Positions 28,281 through 38,119 of a DNA stretch of 64,000 nucleotides are shown piece by piece. Each line of letters starts with the position of its first letter. The first letter of the stretch is position 1. This stretch comes from Aurantiochytrium sp. KH105. Taxonomy: Eukaryota; Sar; Bigyra; Thraustochytrida; Thraustochytriidae. The stretch covers positions 248,001 through 312,000 of the forward strand of contig BGKB01000057.1 in the NCBI GenBank assembly GCA_003116975.1, written 5' to 3'. Position numbers and translations under genes: made by a program. The notes below the pieces were generated by a model. That model was not told where the DNA came from and did no database searches. It worked only from the letters and a program-made list of their open reading frames with translations.

Positions 28281-29306
28281 TCAAATAACGGCAGAAATCA
28301 TCGCTTCGCGAATGACCTCCAAAGTAGGTTCGCGGCCCGGCTTCGCCTTGCCGATCTCCTTAGGGGCGCCCGGAGGACAGAGCAACATGATACTCATGTT
28401 GTCGCCACTAGATTTCATAAGACACTCCTCGAGGAGCTTCTCGCAGGCCGTGCCGATACCACAGCCGAGCTGCATGGCGGCCAAACACAAGTTGGTGCAC
28501 TCAAAGTTGGTCATGACATCCCAAATTCCGTCGCAAGCGAGCACGACAAAGTTATCCTCCTCCGAGCGGGGGACAATCGTCGTTACGGGGACCACTGTGA
28601 TTTGCTGCTTGGATGGCGGGAGCGCATCGTCAATCTTGTACCGGAAATCACCAAAGGAACGGGCAGAAGCCAGATCGCCATTGACACGGTTGTCGATGAT
28701 GGCGCCACCGGCGTCAACGACGCGGGCCTCCTCTTCGGGATCGCTGGGCTTCTGGTCCTTGGTACCGAACTTGGGCTTTCCGCCGGAGAAGAGCACGCTC
28801 CGCGAGTCGCCCGTATTAGCAAAGATCCAGTGCGTAGGCGTAACAAAGACGCAAGTTCCCGTGCTTCCTGAGAAGTCCTGGCCGGTTTTTACCTCGCGCA
28901 GGTCCTTCATGGACTCGTCGCAGTCAATGAATCCCTCGATCATTGCGGTTGCCAGTGCTGTGGCCTGCTCCTCGGGGTCTTCGGTTCCTGACTCGATCAT
29001 TTCCTGGTACGCGTCGGAGGCCTCAATGTAGTTCAGCACATTGGCCGCGGCGTACCTTGCGGCGAGGTCTCCGCCGTGACCGTCAAAGACGCCGAAAAAG
29101 GCCATGTCTGGCGCTCCAGGGATCGGGAGCGTGTGCGCGTGCGCGTCCTCCATGGTGACGCGCCACCCTTGCATGGATGAGAGCCCCCACCGCAGCTCCT
29201 GTGTGCCGAGCTTGCCCTTGCCCACGAGCGTCTCTTTCCTCGTGATAGGCTGCGCGAGGTACGGGCTGGCGGCCTCGACGCCGAAGCGCTCGGGGAGGTC
29301 CTCCAT
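28281..29306 (-). CDS. PP2C-family Ser/Thr protein phosphatase
   Basis: 341 residues from the ATG MEDLPERFGVEAASPYL. All PP2C motifs are present in order: LRWGLSSMQGWRVTMEDAH, FFGVFDGHGGDLAARY, SGSTGTCVFVT, IFANTGDSRSVL, SARSFGDFRYK, VVLACDGIWDVMTN and SSGDNMSIMLL. The Asp residues of VFDGHGG, ACDGIWD and SGDNMS should form the binuclear Mg/Mn centre. Length and the GVEAASPYLAQPITRKET N-terminus match the conserved protist/plant PPM1-like group. The frame continues upstream for nearly 250 codons, but those are Arg/Pro/Ser-rich, so the Met with family homology after it is preferred. Confidence 0.93.
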   Translation of the reverse strand: MEDLPERFGVEAASPYLAQPITRKETLVGKGKLGTQELRWGLSSMQGWRVTMEDAHAHTLPIPGAPDMAFFGVFDGHGGDLAARYAAANVLNYIEASDAYQEMIESGTEDPEEQATALATAMIEGFIDCDESMKDLREVKTGQDFSGSTGTCVFVTPTHWIFANTGDSRSVLFSGGKPKFGTKDQKPSDPEEEARVVDAGGAIIDNRVNGDLASARSFGDFRYKIDDALPPSKQQITVVPVTTIVPRSEEDNFVVLACDGIWDVMTNFECTNLCLAAMQLGCGIGTACEKLLEECLMKSSGDNMSIMLLCPPGAPKEIGKAKPGREPTLEVIREAMISAVI

Positions 29307-30500
29307 GCTGGCGCGCGGAAAAGAAGAGGAGTCGCCGCCGGCAGCAGCCGCGGCGCGGTCCCCGCGGCCTTGCTCCCCTGCTCCTCGCGCGCGTGCTCCT
29401 CGCGTGCTCCTCGCGCTCGACCTCGACCTCGACCTCGTGCTTGCTCGCCTTCTTTCGCCTCCCTCGCTCGCGCTCCCTCGCTCGCTCCCTCGCCCCGGCG
29501 CCGGCGCGCGCGGGGGAGATGGCGCGGCGGCGCGGGGCGCGGCCTGGCGTGCGGGCGCGGCTCGGCTGGCGGCGAGCGGGCGCGGGTCGCGGGCGCGCGC
29601 GGAGAGCAGGGCGAAGCGGGTCTGCCGGAGTCGAGACGGAGTCCAGGCGGGCACGTGCTTGCTCTTGCTCGCTTGCTTGCTTTCTTTGACTAATAAGGTG
29701 CTCGCTCGGGTGCGCGCGCCGGGGAGAACGGGAGGGGAACAGGAAGAACACCCCGTGCGTGTGCACGCCGTGGACTCGGACGCCGGGTCTTGGACTGCGG
29801 CTCGGACGCCGGGTCTTGCTCCTGCGAAGGGAGCGCAGCTCTTTGGACGGGCTCGGCTGCGGACGCGGGGCACGTCGTCTTTTCGAGGGTTTTTTCTCCT
29901 GCTTGGATGAGTAATATTTGGGGGAAGGGGCTTCGTGAGGTTTGTTCGTGAGGTAAGTTTCGGTTTGTTCGCGCAGCATTGTGGCCACGCAGTCCTAGAC
30001 TCTTTGGTGAACTGAGTCGGCCTAATTGCTGTGCTGCAGACCACGCTTCTCGACTTTCTACAATCATGGCTTTGGTATTTGGTGGTATAGTGTTTCTTCC
30101 ATCATGGGAGCCATGTGGCTTATCGCCTTCCAAATAAATTGTTGGGTAGTCTGAAACTGGCCAAAAAGATTGACAATACTGTCACGAGATACTCCTCTAT
30201 CATAGACAAGACAAGTTTGGCTTCTTGCCGAAACCTGACGATGGTCAGTGTGAATATTTCCGCTTCTTTTTTAACTTTTTTTTTTGTAGAGAAAGAGCAC
30301 TCGAGCTGGTCTTCCTTTTGTTGACAGAGGCCTCACGCCGGTGATGGAGAAGACGTTTGCCAATCACCTGAAACACTTGTCAACGGAAATGACTCGTTGG
30401 CGGGGAAACGCTGCGCTTGCCTGGACAACATTGTGTTTGTGTTGTCAAATTGAACATATATATTTCTTTCTCTTTCATCGCATCTCTTATCACGAACATC
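29307..30500. other. GC-rich upstream region of PP2C
   Basis: About 1.2 kb between PP2C and the Cu-ATPase 3' end. The PP2C-proximal 600 bases exceed 70 percent GC (CGCTCC and CTCGAC repeats, GCTTGCTT at about 29664-29683). The distal half, from about 29990, is AT-rich and likely ATPase 3' flank. Open frames here are low-complexity. No gene supported. Confidence 0.45.
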
Positions 30501-33500
30501 CTAGTGTTTGCATTTACAAGAGGGCCCACAAGTGCATTCGCCGCCATATGCTTTGGCACAGCCCGGCATGTAGACAGATCTGCTAGAGCGATGCTCGTGC
30601 TCCTCGCAATCAGCGCATTCACAAGTCTCTGGTGGACATGCGCACGGGAGACCATTCCGCATACTTGCGCAACGAACATTGACGTCCTGATCCGAGCCTG
30701 ATCCGATGCGTACGCGCATTGACTCGAGACCGAGAGTACCTTCACGCAGCGTGCGGCCGTACGTGCGCGCGGAAATCTCAGGCGCACGGTATCGTTTGAG
30801 CAAAAGCGAAGATGCCAAGACGGAAATGGAGGAAAGCGCCATTGCAGCTGCTGCCACAAAGGGAGGCAAAGCAACATGCAGCACAGGGTAGAGAACGCCT
30901 GCCGCGAGCGGAATCGCAAGGGCATTGTAGCCGAGGGCCCAGACAAAATTCCAGCGAATGCGGGCGTAAATGACGCGTGCAAGATCAATGGCTACGAGAA
31001 CGTCTGTCAGTTTCGAGTTCACCAGAACCAAGCCTGCAGCTTCAATGGCCACATCGGTTCCTGCGCCAATGGCGATACCCACGTCTGCTTGGGCGAGTGC
31101 CGGCGAATCATTGACGCCATCGCCCACCATGGCGACCTTGCCGGCGCCATCGCCACTTTCGCGAGCGCGATGCTGAAGACGTTCGATGCAAGAGACCTTG
31201 TCTGCCGGAAGCACGTCGGCAACCACGTGGTCGGCATCAATTCCAATATCGGCTGCAACCACGCGAGCCGTCCGCGCATTATCTCCCGTAAGCATGAAGA
31301 CCTCGATGCCATATACCTTGCGCAGGGTAGCCACAGTCTGCGCTGCCTCATCGCGTGCGCGATCAAGAAGACCGAGTACTGCCTCAGTGCGTCCATCGAC
31401 AGAGACGCAGACAGCCGTCATGCCTCGCGCCTCGAGATGCTCCATGGCAGCATGGGTGCCGTCGCGGACCTCGATGCTATTCGACTCAAGACTGCGACGA
31501 TTACCGAGATTAACCTTGTGGCGTCCCACAATACATTGAACACCGCGCCCAGCTTCACTCAGGAAATCTTTGACATCAACGAGGGCGACATTGTCAAGCC
31601 CATCGCCACCAATCCCCATGCTTTTAGCTTTGGCCAATACGCCCCGCGCAAGAGGGTGCTCGCTACCATGCTCGGCGCAGGCGGCGAAAAAGAGGACATT
31701 GCGCATGACCACCTCGCGTACGGCAGCGCTGTCCCAGTCGAGCTGCTGCACTGCGTCAGGACCTGTTCCGCGCGTCTCGCCAAAGACAGCCGAGGCCAAA
31801 GCGTCGCCAAAAGACTTTTTCTCGGCGTTGGGGCTCATGAAGAGTTGGTTGGACAGCAGGATGATCTCGTCCACCACGGGAGCGCCCTGCGTGAGCGTAC
31901 CGGTCTTGTCAAAGACTACTGTTTTCACCTTTGAGGCAACCTCGAGCGCCTCACCGCCCTTGATCAGAATTCCGTGTTCTGCGCCGACTCCAGAGCCCAC
32001 CATGACGGCTGTGGGTGTAGCCAGACCTAGAGCGCACGGGCAGGCGATGACGAGGACAGAAATGCCAAAAAGAAGCGCAAATGTCGAATCACTGAGACCG
32101 TCCTCATGGTATGGCCATGATGCCTTGGCCTCATTGATCCAGCCAGAGTGAAGGAGAACCATCCATACGGAAAAAGTAAAGGCTGCGCAAAAGAGCACAA
32201 AAGGGACGAAGCGACCGGCAATGCGGTCCGCCACGACTTGAATAGGCGCCTTGGAAGTTTGCGCACTTTCAACAAGACTGATTATTTGCCCCAACGTGGA
32301 GCCATCACCCGTTGCAGTCACAAGAACGCGCAAATGTCCATCGACGCAGATCGTTCCACCAATGACTTCGTCGTGTTGCGACTTATCTACGGGAACCGAC
32401 TCGCCTGTGAGCATGGACTCGTCGACAGAGGCGGACCCTTGCGAAACGGTCCCATCGCAGGCGATTCGTTCACCGGGTCGGACAACCAGCGTATCGCCCC
32501 GCTGCAGCAGTGCGAGGTCAATCTCGAGTTCCTCTTGGCCTGCTTCTTCTCCTTCTTCTCCTTGACCATTTACAAGGATGCGCGCCACATCTGGGGTGAG
32601 ACTGGCGAGCTTGTCGATTGCTGCAGAGGTTGAGGCCTTGGCACGAACTTCGAGAAACTTGCCGAGGAGGACAAACGAGATGAGAAGCGCCGAGCTTTCG
32701 AACATTTGCATCAGACGGGGATGTCCCATACCACGCGTCGAGTGGGACGCATTGTAGACGACTGCAAACACGCTGTATGCGTAAGCAGCAGAGGTGCCCA
32801 GGGCAACGAGGACCGACATGCCGAGCGTGCCCGAGCGGACCGAGTGATATGCCTCGCGATAGAATCGCCATCCCGAAACAAACTGCACAGGGGTCGCAAG
32901 CACCCAGCAAATAATTTCCTCGCGAGTGATGCCATGCAGGAAGTGAACGGGGCGCTGGAGCCAGTCGTGCGCAGGTCCGCCCATGTGACCAAGAACCATG
33001 GCTACAAAGAAGAGAGGGACGGCGAAAAGAAGTGCGAAAATCAAGTCTCGTTTCCAGCGGCTCATTTCATCGAGACGGCGTGTCTCGGAGGCCTTGTGGT
33101 GTTGGGCAAATCCGCTCCGGTCTGAAATCTCCACCGATTCACATTGCGTAGGGCCGTCTGCGCGCATCAGTTCGGCGCGCATCGACCGCAGGCGAAGAAC
33201 GCGGTCATCGAAGGTCAATTCGAGCGTGCCTCCGGGCCCGCTTCCTGCGTTATGCGCGTCAAGGAGGCCCTCCTCGAGGTCGGGGCTCACAGCTGCTGAT
33301 GCGGACGCCTGTGTGCCATTGTTGTGTTGACTACTGTGTTTTTTGCTGGACCCGAAACGCTCGACCGTCTGCACGCCATCGAGGCTTTTGATGTAATGAA
33401 TGGCCGCCTCGAGGTTCTTGCCAACTTGGACAATGCTTCGGCGCGTGGTCGTGCGTTGCGCTTGTTCCCCGCCTCCAATCTCTTGGCACGAGTCAAGCTC

Positions 33501-33974
33501 GGCTTCAAAGCCAATGGCCTCGATCGCTTCGATTACGTCTTCAGGCGCTGTCTGCTCGAGATCAAGCGTCACCGTGAGTCGGTTTTCGGGCAAGACTGCC
33601 ACGGCGAGGTTTTCGCTCTCGGCGCCGGGCAGCTGGCGCACGGCGTTTTCGACGGCATTTGCGCACGACGAGCAAGTGAGACCTTGTAGCCGGAAAACGG
33701 TCCTCGCGCGGCGAGACGCATCATTTTGGCCGCCTTCGGGGAGGATCTCGCGCGTCTCGGAGACTTCGCACTCGAAGCCGGCGTCTTCCACGGCTTCGCA
33801 GATCGTCGTCGCCTCCGTGACGTTGTTGTCGAAACGGACCTCTGCCGTGCCTGAGATGAGGTTCACGGCGCAGGAGCTCACGCCGGGCAGTGCCTCCACT
33901 GCGCGTGTCACGGTTGTGGAGCACGAGCCGCACGACATGCCCCCAACTAGAAGTTGGGCCCTCATGGCAACCAT
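30501..33974 (-). CDS. Cu(I) P1B-type ATPase with metallothionein-like tail
   Basis: 1,157 residues; copper-exporting pump of the ATP7A/ATP7B/CopA class. Two N-terminal heavy-metal-binding domains carry GMSCGSC (Cys15, Cys18) and GLTCSSC (Cys101, Cys104). A third, degenerate domain lacking cysteines follows at about 175-215. The core has the transmembrane metal motif CPC (645-647, in VIACPCALGLATP), the phosphorylation site DKTGTLT (Asp689), SEHPLARG (the nucleotide-domain His-Pro), MLTGDNARTA and AMVGDGVNDSPALAQADVG. Eight transmembrane helices can be placed. After the last helices, roughly the final 55 residues hold ten cysteines mostly in C-x-C pairs (PCACPPETCECADC, ECTCGPSCKC), which read like a small metallothionein. 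The likely site is the trans-Golgi, vacuole or plasma membrane. An alternative start at Met4 is equally good. Confidence 0.95.
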   Translation of the reverse strand: MVAMRAQLLVGGMSCGSCSTTVTRAVEALPGVSSCAVNLISGTAEVRFDNNVTEATTICEAVEDAGFECEVSETREILPEGGQNDASRRARTVFRLQGLTCSSCANAVENAVRQLPGAESENLAVAVLPENRLTVTLDLEQTAPEDVIEAIEAIGFEAELDSCQEIGGGEQAQRTTTRRSIVQVGKNLEAAIHYIKSLDGVQTVERFGSSKKHSSQHNNGTQASASAAVSPDLEEGLLDAHNAGSGPGGTLELTFDDRVLRLRSMRAELMRADGPTQCESVEISDRSGFAQHHKASETRRLDEMSRWKRDLIFALLFAVPLFFVAMVLGHMGGPAHDWLQRPVHFLHGITREEIICWVLATPVQFVSGWRFYREAYHSVRSGTLGMSVLVALGTSAAYAYSVFAVVYNASHSTRGMGHPRLMQMFESSALLISFVLLGKFLEVRAKASTSAAIDKLASLTPDVARILVNGQGEEGEEAGQEELEIDLALLQRGDTLVVRPGERIACDGTVSQGSASVDESMLTGESVPVDKSQHDEVIGGTICVDGHLRVLVTATGDGSTLGQIISLVESAQTSKAPIQVVADRIAGRFVPFVLFCAAFTFSVWMVLLHSGWINEAKASWPYHEDGLSDSTFALLFGISVLVIACPCALGLATPTAVMVGSGVGAEHGILIKGGEALEVASKVKTVVFDKTGTLTQGAPVVDEIILLSNQLFMSPNAEKKSFGDALASAVFGETRGTGPDAVQQLDWDSAAVREVVMRNVLFFAACAEHGSEHPLARGVLAKAKSMGIGGDGLDNVALVDVKDFLSEAGRGVQCIVGRHKVNLGNRRSLESNSIEVRDGTHAAMEHLEARGMTAVCVSVDGRTEAVLGLLDRARDEAAQTVATLRKVYGIEVFMLTGDNARTARVVAADIGIDADHVVADVLPADKVSCIERLQHRARESGDGAGKVAMVGDGVNDSPALAQADVGIAIGAGTDVAIEAAGLVLVNSKLTDVLVAIDLARVIYARIRWNFVWALGYNALAIPLAAGVLYPVLHVALPPFVAAAAMALSSISVLASSLLLKRYRAPEISARTYGRTLREGTLGLESMRVRIGSGSDQDVNVRCASMRNGLPCACPPETCECADCEEHEHRSSRSVYMPGCAKAYGGECTCGPSCKCKH

Positions 33975-34632
33975 TTCTGTCTTGCCTCAGACTCACCGTC
34001 TGGCTCGTTTGCAGCAGGCAGGGCCTTCTCCTCCTTCTTCTTCGTCGTCGTCGTCAATGAGCTCCCTTGTCTGCCCGCCCACCGCTACCAGGAGTTTTGG
34101 TTCTGTATGCAGCTGGGGCTGCCATGAACGAAGATCCTCACCATAGAAAAACGTCGACGGTGCTTTTGTCGAGGAAATGTGCCGAGATGTCCTCAGACGC
34201 TGACCTGACAGTGAGCAATGAAGCTGACGAGCGGCCGCTGCCGGCTGCAGTCCGGATGAGAGAGTTCTTCGCGACAGAGTTGGCAACGACACGCATGAGG
34301 GACAGACATTGCAGCAGCAGCAGCTGAAAAAGAGGAACAACGAAAAACTAGTCTGCCAAGGTATAGAGGGCCTTGATGACGTTGACGGAGCATTAAATGC
34401 GAAATTTGCCCGAGGTCCCTGGAATACTCGCGAAACGCAAAAGATCAATGAGTTGCGATGCGATACGACACGATGCAGGGCGGGGCGACGCGTCGCGACG
34501 AGCTGGAAATGAAGAAGGGAAGTCAAGGTTTCTGAAATTCCGCCTGCGTCGTTCGTGCCCGGCTTGAGCCCGGGACGAACTAGAAGTATACCTACGTGTA
34601 AATGAAAGTACCATATAGAATTATTGGGTGGT
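33975..34632. other. Cu-ATPase upstream region
   Basis: About 660 bases between two minus-strand genes. Short frames only. One imperfect hairpin (34550-34579) is listed separately. No metal-response element can be asserted. Confidence 0.4.
34550..34579. other. Imperfect inverted repeat
   Basis: GTTCGTGCCCGG, a six-base loop CTTGAG, then CCCGGGACGAAC. The arms pair over eleven positions with one bulge. It lies about 55 bases past the stop codon of the CNB/carrier gene, so it could form in that transcript's 3' end. Confidence 0.5.
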
Positions 34633-36177
34633 TTAGGAACTGCTCGGTGTACGCGATACCGATACTTTGACATTGATGTGCGAGAGCCAGTTAATGGTGG
34701 TGTTGATAATGAGAAAGGAGCCAGCGATCTGCGTGGTGCGGATGAGCGCTCCCTTTGGCAGCAAACAGGTGAAGGCGGGGACCATGATGGATCGGAGGGC
34801 CTGGCGGGCAGGCGAAGAGGTCCTCGATTTGCGAGGAATTGGCATAAATTCTCTGTCGAACCACTTGTTCCATGGGGTCTGCAACTCTCTAAAAAGTTGG
34901 CCATACGACTTTTGCGGCGTCATGAGCTTGAGCGTCGACAGATTGTGAGGGATGTGGCTGAGGTAGCCGGCCACGACGCCCGCCAAAAGGCTGCCACCAA
35001 GATTGCGCATGTTCTGAGAATCAAAGATCTCCATGCGCTCCTCGAAAAAGTCAGAGAGCTGATTGATGCCGACGCCAAAGAGAACTTCGCGGGCAGCGCG
35101 CGGCACAAGACCTCGCGTCCAACGCGAATGGAGAGGCTCTGGGTTAACATGCCCGGCGTTGCAGGCCTCGAGAATTGAGCTAATGGGCGTCATGACCACG
35201 CCGGGCAAAAGCGCGAGACCAAGACCCACGAGCTCCGGATTGTCGTACTCGGAAACGTGGACGCGGCTGTCGAGCACATGACGCAAGCCCTTGAAACCGT
35301 TAATGTAGAGGACGCGGACAGGGAGCTGAACGTGCATGTTTGGAAAGAGGGCGCCTCGCGGAGAACCAGTGAGTTTAGCGTTGAGGACGGCATTGAGACC
35401 CGAGCGGTAAAAGGACTCGAGGGCTGCCGCGCAGGACACGGCGAACCAGGGGAGGGGCTCCGCAGGCATCGCCTTTCCGCTTTGGAGAAAAAGGGGCGTG
35501 CGCTTGAGCTTGGTGTGCGCGCGGACTTCTTTACAGAGCGAGAAGACGCACTCTTGCGCAAACTCGGGCGACTCCTCGAGAAGCTCGCGAAAGACCTCGC
35601 TCGAAAGCCGGAAGCAGGCGCCGTCCGTGAGCGCGCGCACCGTGGAAAAGGCCTTTTCCTCACGAATAACGTGGAGCATGCCAATTGTGGCGGAGCTGCC
35701 AGAGGACCCAAGGGTTGCCATTTGATGAAGCTGATCGTCAATAAGGCGCAAACGTGCCACAGTGCCATCAACAATGATGATTGCCGAGGTTTGAGGTTCG
35801 CCCTGGATCATGAGCACGTCACCCTTGCTGAAGGTCTCAAGTTCCATCGAGTTGGCCAAACTCAAGCGCGACTGCTCGGAGCAGTACCTGAACATGGTGG
35901 ATCGCCGCAAGTTTTCCATGAGTTTCGCCTCATATTTCTTGCCGCCGAAAGAGTCGCTCACCCAGCGCACGATGGATCCTAGTTTGCCGGAGAGGCTCTT
36001 TTGCGCCGTGCTGCCGCCGCCGCCGCTGGTGCCGCCGCTGGTGCCGCCGCTGGTCGTGGGCAGGGGCTTCATAGTGACTTCTTTGACCTCGTCGTCCACC
36101 ACGACGCGTCGTTCGTCGGGCATCACCTCGATGAGTCCGGACGCCGCGCCGGACTTGGCCGTGCTCTGGTTCGCCAT
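34633..36177 (-). CDS. Cyclic-nucleotide-binding fold fused to mitochondrial-carrier-like domain
   Basis: 514 residues from the second-Met start MANQSTAKSG. After a disordered Gly/Ser/Thr leader, residues about 80-215 form a cyclic-nucleotide-binding fold: MLIQGEPQTSAIIIVDGTVARL gives strands 3-5 and FRLSSEVFRELLEESPEF the closing helix. The phosphate-binding cassette is degenerate (IGMLHVIREEKAFSTV lacks the GE and the Arg), so nucleotide binding is doubtful. Residues about 240-510 resemble an SLC25 carrier: PISSILEACNAG at the end of one odd helix, then WTRGLVPRAAREVLFGVGINQ, LAGVVAGYLSHIPHNLSTLKLM, and LPKGALIRTTQIAGSFLIIN repeat the carrier layout (P-x-D/E-x2-K position, aromatic-G loop, helix with small residues). 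The first carrier repeat is poorly conserved. Location in the mitochondrial inner membrane is inferred. The domain combination is unusual. Confidence 0.65.
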   Translation of the reverse strand: MANQSTAKSGAASGLIEVMPDERRVVVDDEVKEVTMKPLPTTSGGTSGGTSGGGGSTAQKSLSGKLGSIVRWVSDSFGGKKYEAKLMENLRRSTMFRYCSEQSRLSLANSMELETFSKGDVLMIQGEPQTSAIIIVDGTVARLRLIDDQLHQMATLGSSGSSATIGMLHVIREEKAFSTVRALTDGACFRLSSEVFRELLEESPEFAQECVFSLCKEVRAHTKLKRTPLFLQSGKAMPAEPLPWFAVSCAAALESFYRSGLNAVLNAKLTGSPRGALFPNMHVQLPVRVLYINGFKGLRHVLDSRVHVSEYDNPELVGLGLALLPGVVMTPISSILEACNAGHVNPEPLHSRWTRGLVPRAAREVLFGVGINQLSDFFEERMEIFDSQNMRNLGGSLLAGVVAGYLSHIPHNLSTLKLMTPQKSYGQLFRELQTPWNKWFDREFMPIPRKSRTSSPARQALRSIMVPAFTCLLPKGALIRTTQIAGSFLIINTTINWLSHINVKVSVSRTPSSS

Positions 36178-37012
36178 GGCTGCGCGCACGTCGTCTGCCC
36201 GCTCGCTGCCTCGCTGCCTCGCTGCCTCGCGGCCTCCCCGGTCGGTGTTGGGGCCTGGACAGCCCGCTCGCTAGCTCGCTTGCTGCAGCGGTGCTCGTCG
36301 CCTCGCTCGCGGCTTAGTCGGCCGGCGCCGCCTCGCCTGCCGCCGCGCGAGGCGCGCGGGTCTGGACGGCCGCTCGGGGCGGTCGGGCCGCCCGGCGCCC
36401 GCTCGAGCTCGCGCCGCCCTCGCGCCCGCCCTGGAGGCCCTCGGTGCGCGTCGCGTGCGTGCGTCGCCGCGCAGGATCGAGGTTTGGGCGCCGCGTTGTG
36501 CCCGGCCCTTTGGCGGCCTGTGCGCGGCGCAAGCGGGGCAGCAGGCGCCCGATTCGGGGCGCCCGACCCCGGCTCCCGGCACTCACGGCAGCAGTGGCCA
36601 GCCACGAGCCAAGCCAAGCCGTGCGACAAGCCCATGCGAGCATGGAAAACCTGAGCTGAGAGGATGGAGGACGGACCCCGGCCGCCTGACTGCCCGACTG
36701 CCTGGCCGATGCTCGAGCTCGCGGCCGTGAGGAAAGGAATGAGCTGTTGCGATGACGACGGCCGGATCGCACGAGAGAGCGCGGGGATCTCGCCTGGTCC
36801 GGCCTAGTCCGTCCCACGCGAGGCGAGGCAAGGCGAGGCGAGGCGAGGCGGGATGGGACAGAGACATTGGCGAATGCAAGGGGTGGAAAAGGGAAGAGGT
36901 TGGCCGACATAGCTTGGCTAGAAAGTTGTTTGGGGTGCAATGAATGTAGGCCTAGTACTAGTATACATAATAATAATCATGAAGCGAGTTGAGAGACTCT
37001 TTATGTCATTCA
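36178..37012. other. GC-rich upstream region of CNB/carrier gene
   Basis: About 835 bases upstream of the CNB/carrier gene and downstream of the next minus-strand gene. Mostly above 65 percent GC, with GAGGC repeats at about 36823-36852. Frames on both strands are Arg/Ala-rich shadows. AT-rich from 36900 (ATPase-type 3' flank). No gene supported. Confidence 0.45.
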
Positions 37013-38119
37013 TTATGATGTTGACGACAGTCCCAAGGAATCATCAACACTAGAAGTGGCGGACTCGACTTGGCCGGAGGACACACGGTCGTGCTGAAAG
37101 TAGGCCACGGGCTCGAGAAAGCCTCGGAACATCTTCCCGTCTGCAGTCCAGCGCGCTCCATATCCTTCCGCACAGCGGATTTCCGCAACAGCGAGGGCTG
37201 TCTGCTTATCGCCCGCAGGAAGCACGTGAACGTTGACCCAAGACGCATCTCGAAGAATGTGATGCAATCGTGCTCGTGCTCGGGCATTTTTGGCGGCATC
37301 GTTGCCATTGGCACCGCCCCACCAGTCTGCGGCGCCTCGCGTGCAATGCTTGGCAAGAGCCCGACCACCGACAGAAAGAGGCTTGCCCTCACGATTCGGC
37401 TGCTCAAAGGCCGACAGCAGCAGACTCACGGCAGGACAAAGAGCAGGAAGCGTTCCAATGGTCATGCGATGGCCGAGCAGCTGCAGCACGCCACCAACGC
37501 CCAGCGCTTGAAAGAGCGCATCTACACATTTATCCACGTTTGTGTTGCATTGCGTTTGCGAGGTTTCATTTGCGCAGACCGTCTTGAGCGCTTGCCACGC
37601 TGCCATAATCGACGCGCACGCAAGAGGTCGTTCCGCGAGGTCTTTTTCGACCTCAACGACCCCTGGGACTGTCATGGAGAAAGCTGGTCGTGAGGGAGGG
37701 CTTTGCGAAGACTCCCACGCGTCAAGGCGGTTCACGAGGCAGTCCAAGGCGGGCTTCTGGGCCCAGGGCCCAAAGTCGCCAAGGTCTTCTTCTTCTGGTT
37801 CGCTCGAATCCTTTTCTTCGCTATTCGCGGCGCCATTTGCGTCTTGCATTTGCTTCACATGGCACAGAGACTCTCCATCATCACGTGCGTCGCTGTATTT
37901 TGTTTCTCCTGGTGCAAGTAGTGCCGCGCACAAGGCGAGCGGGAGCTCGTACGTCGCGGCCTCATCGCGTAGATGGTGGTTCTCAGCCGCCTCAGGTTTC
38001 CAGCTCAGGTTCGCAGAGGCTGTCGCGCTCGCGTCGAACTCGCGCTCTTGCAGGAGACGCTGGAGGCGGGCGCGCACCGCTGCTGCTGCTGCAGCAGCTG
38101 TTGCTGATGACGACGCCAT
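37013..38119 (-). CDS. Conserved unknown protein
   Basis: 368 residues. An Ala-rich start is followed by helical and acidic regions, then a compact domain from about 150 to 350. Its C-terminal segment is the recognisable part: GGRALAKHCTRGAADWWGG, then ASWVNVHVLP, EIRCAEGYGARWTADGKMF and RGFLEP. From memory this resembles a family of uncharacterised plant and algal proteins whose conserved core reads ALTKHxxR..WWG...WxNIHI...RVA.GYGARW..DG..F.GFLEP. No biochemical role is known to me. No signal peptide or membrane helix is seen. A clear ATG lies in a good context. Confidence 0.7.
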   Translation of the reverse strand: MASSSATAAAAAAAVRARLQRLLQEREFDASATASANLSWKPEAAENHHLRDEAATYELPLALCAALLAPGETKYSDARDDGESLCHVKQMQDANGAANSEEKDSSEPEEEDLGDFGPWAQKPALDCLVNRLDAWESSQSPPSRPAFSMTVPGVVEVEKDLAERPLACASIMAAWQALKTVCANETSQTQCNTNVDKCVDALFQALGVGGVLQLLGHRMTIGTLPALCPAVSLLLSAFEQPNREGKPLSVGGRALAKHCTRGAADWWGGANGNDAAKNARARARLHHILRDASWVNVHVLPAGDKQTALAVAEIRCAEGYGARWTADGKMFRGFLEPVAYFQHDRVSSGQVESATSSVDDSLGLSSTS

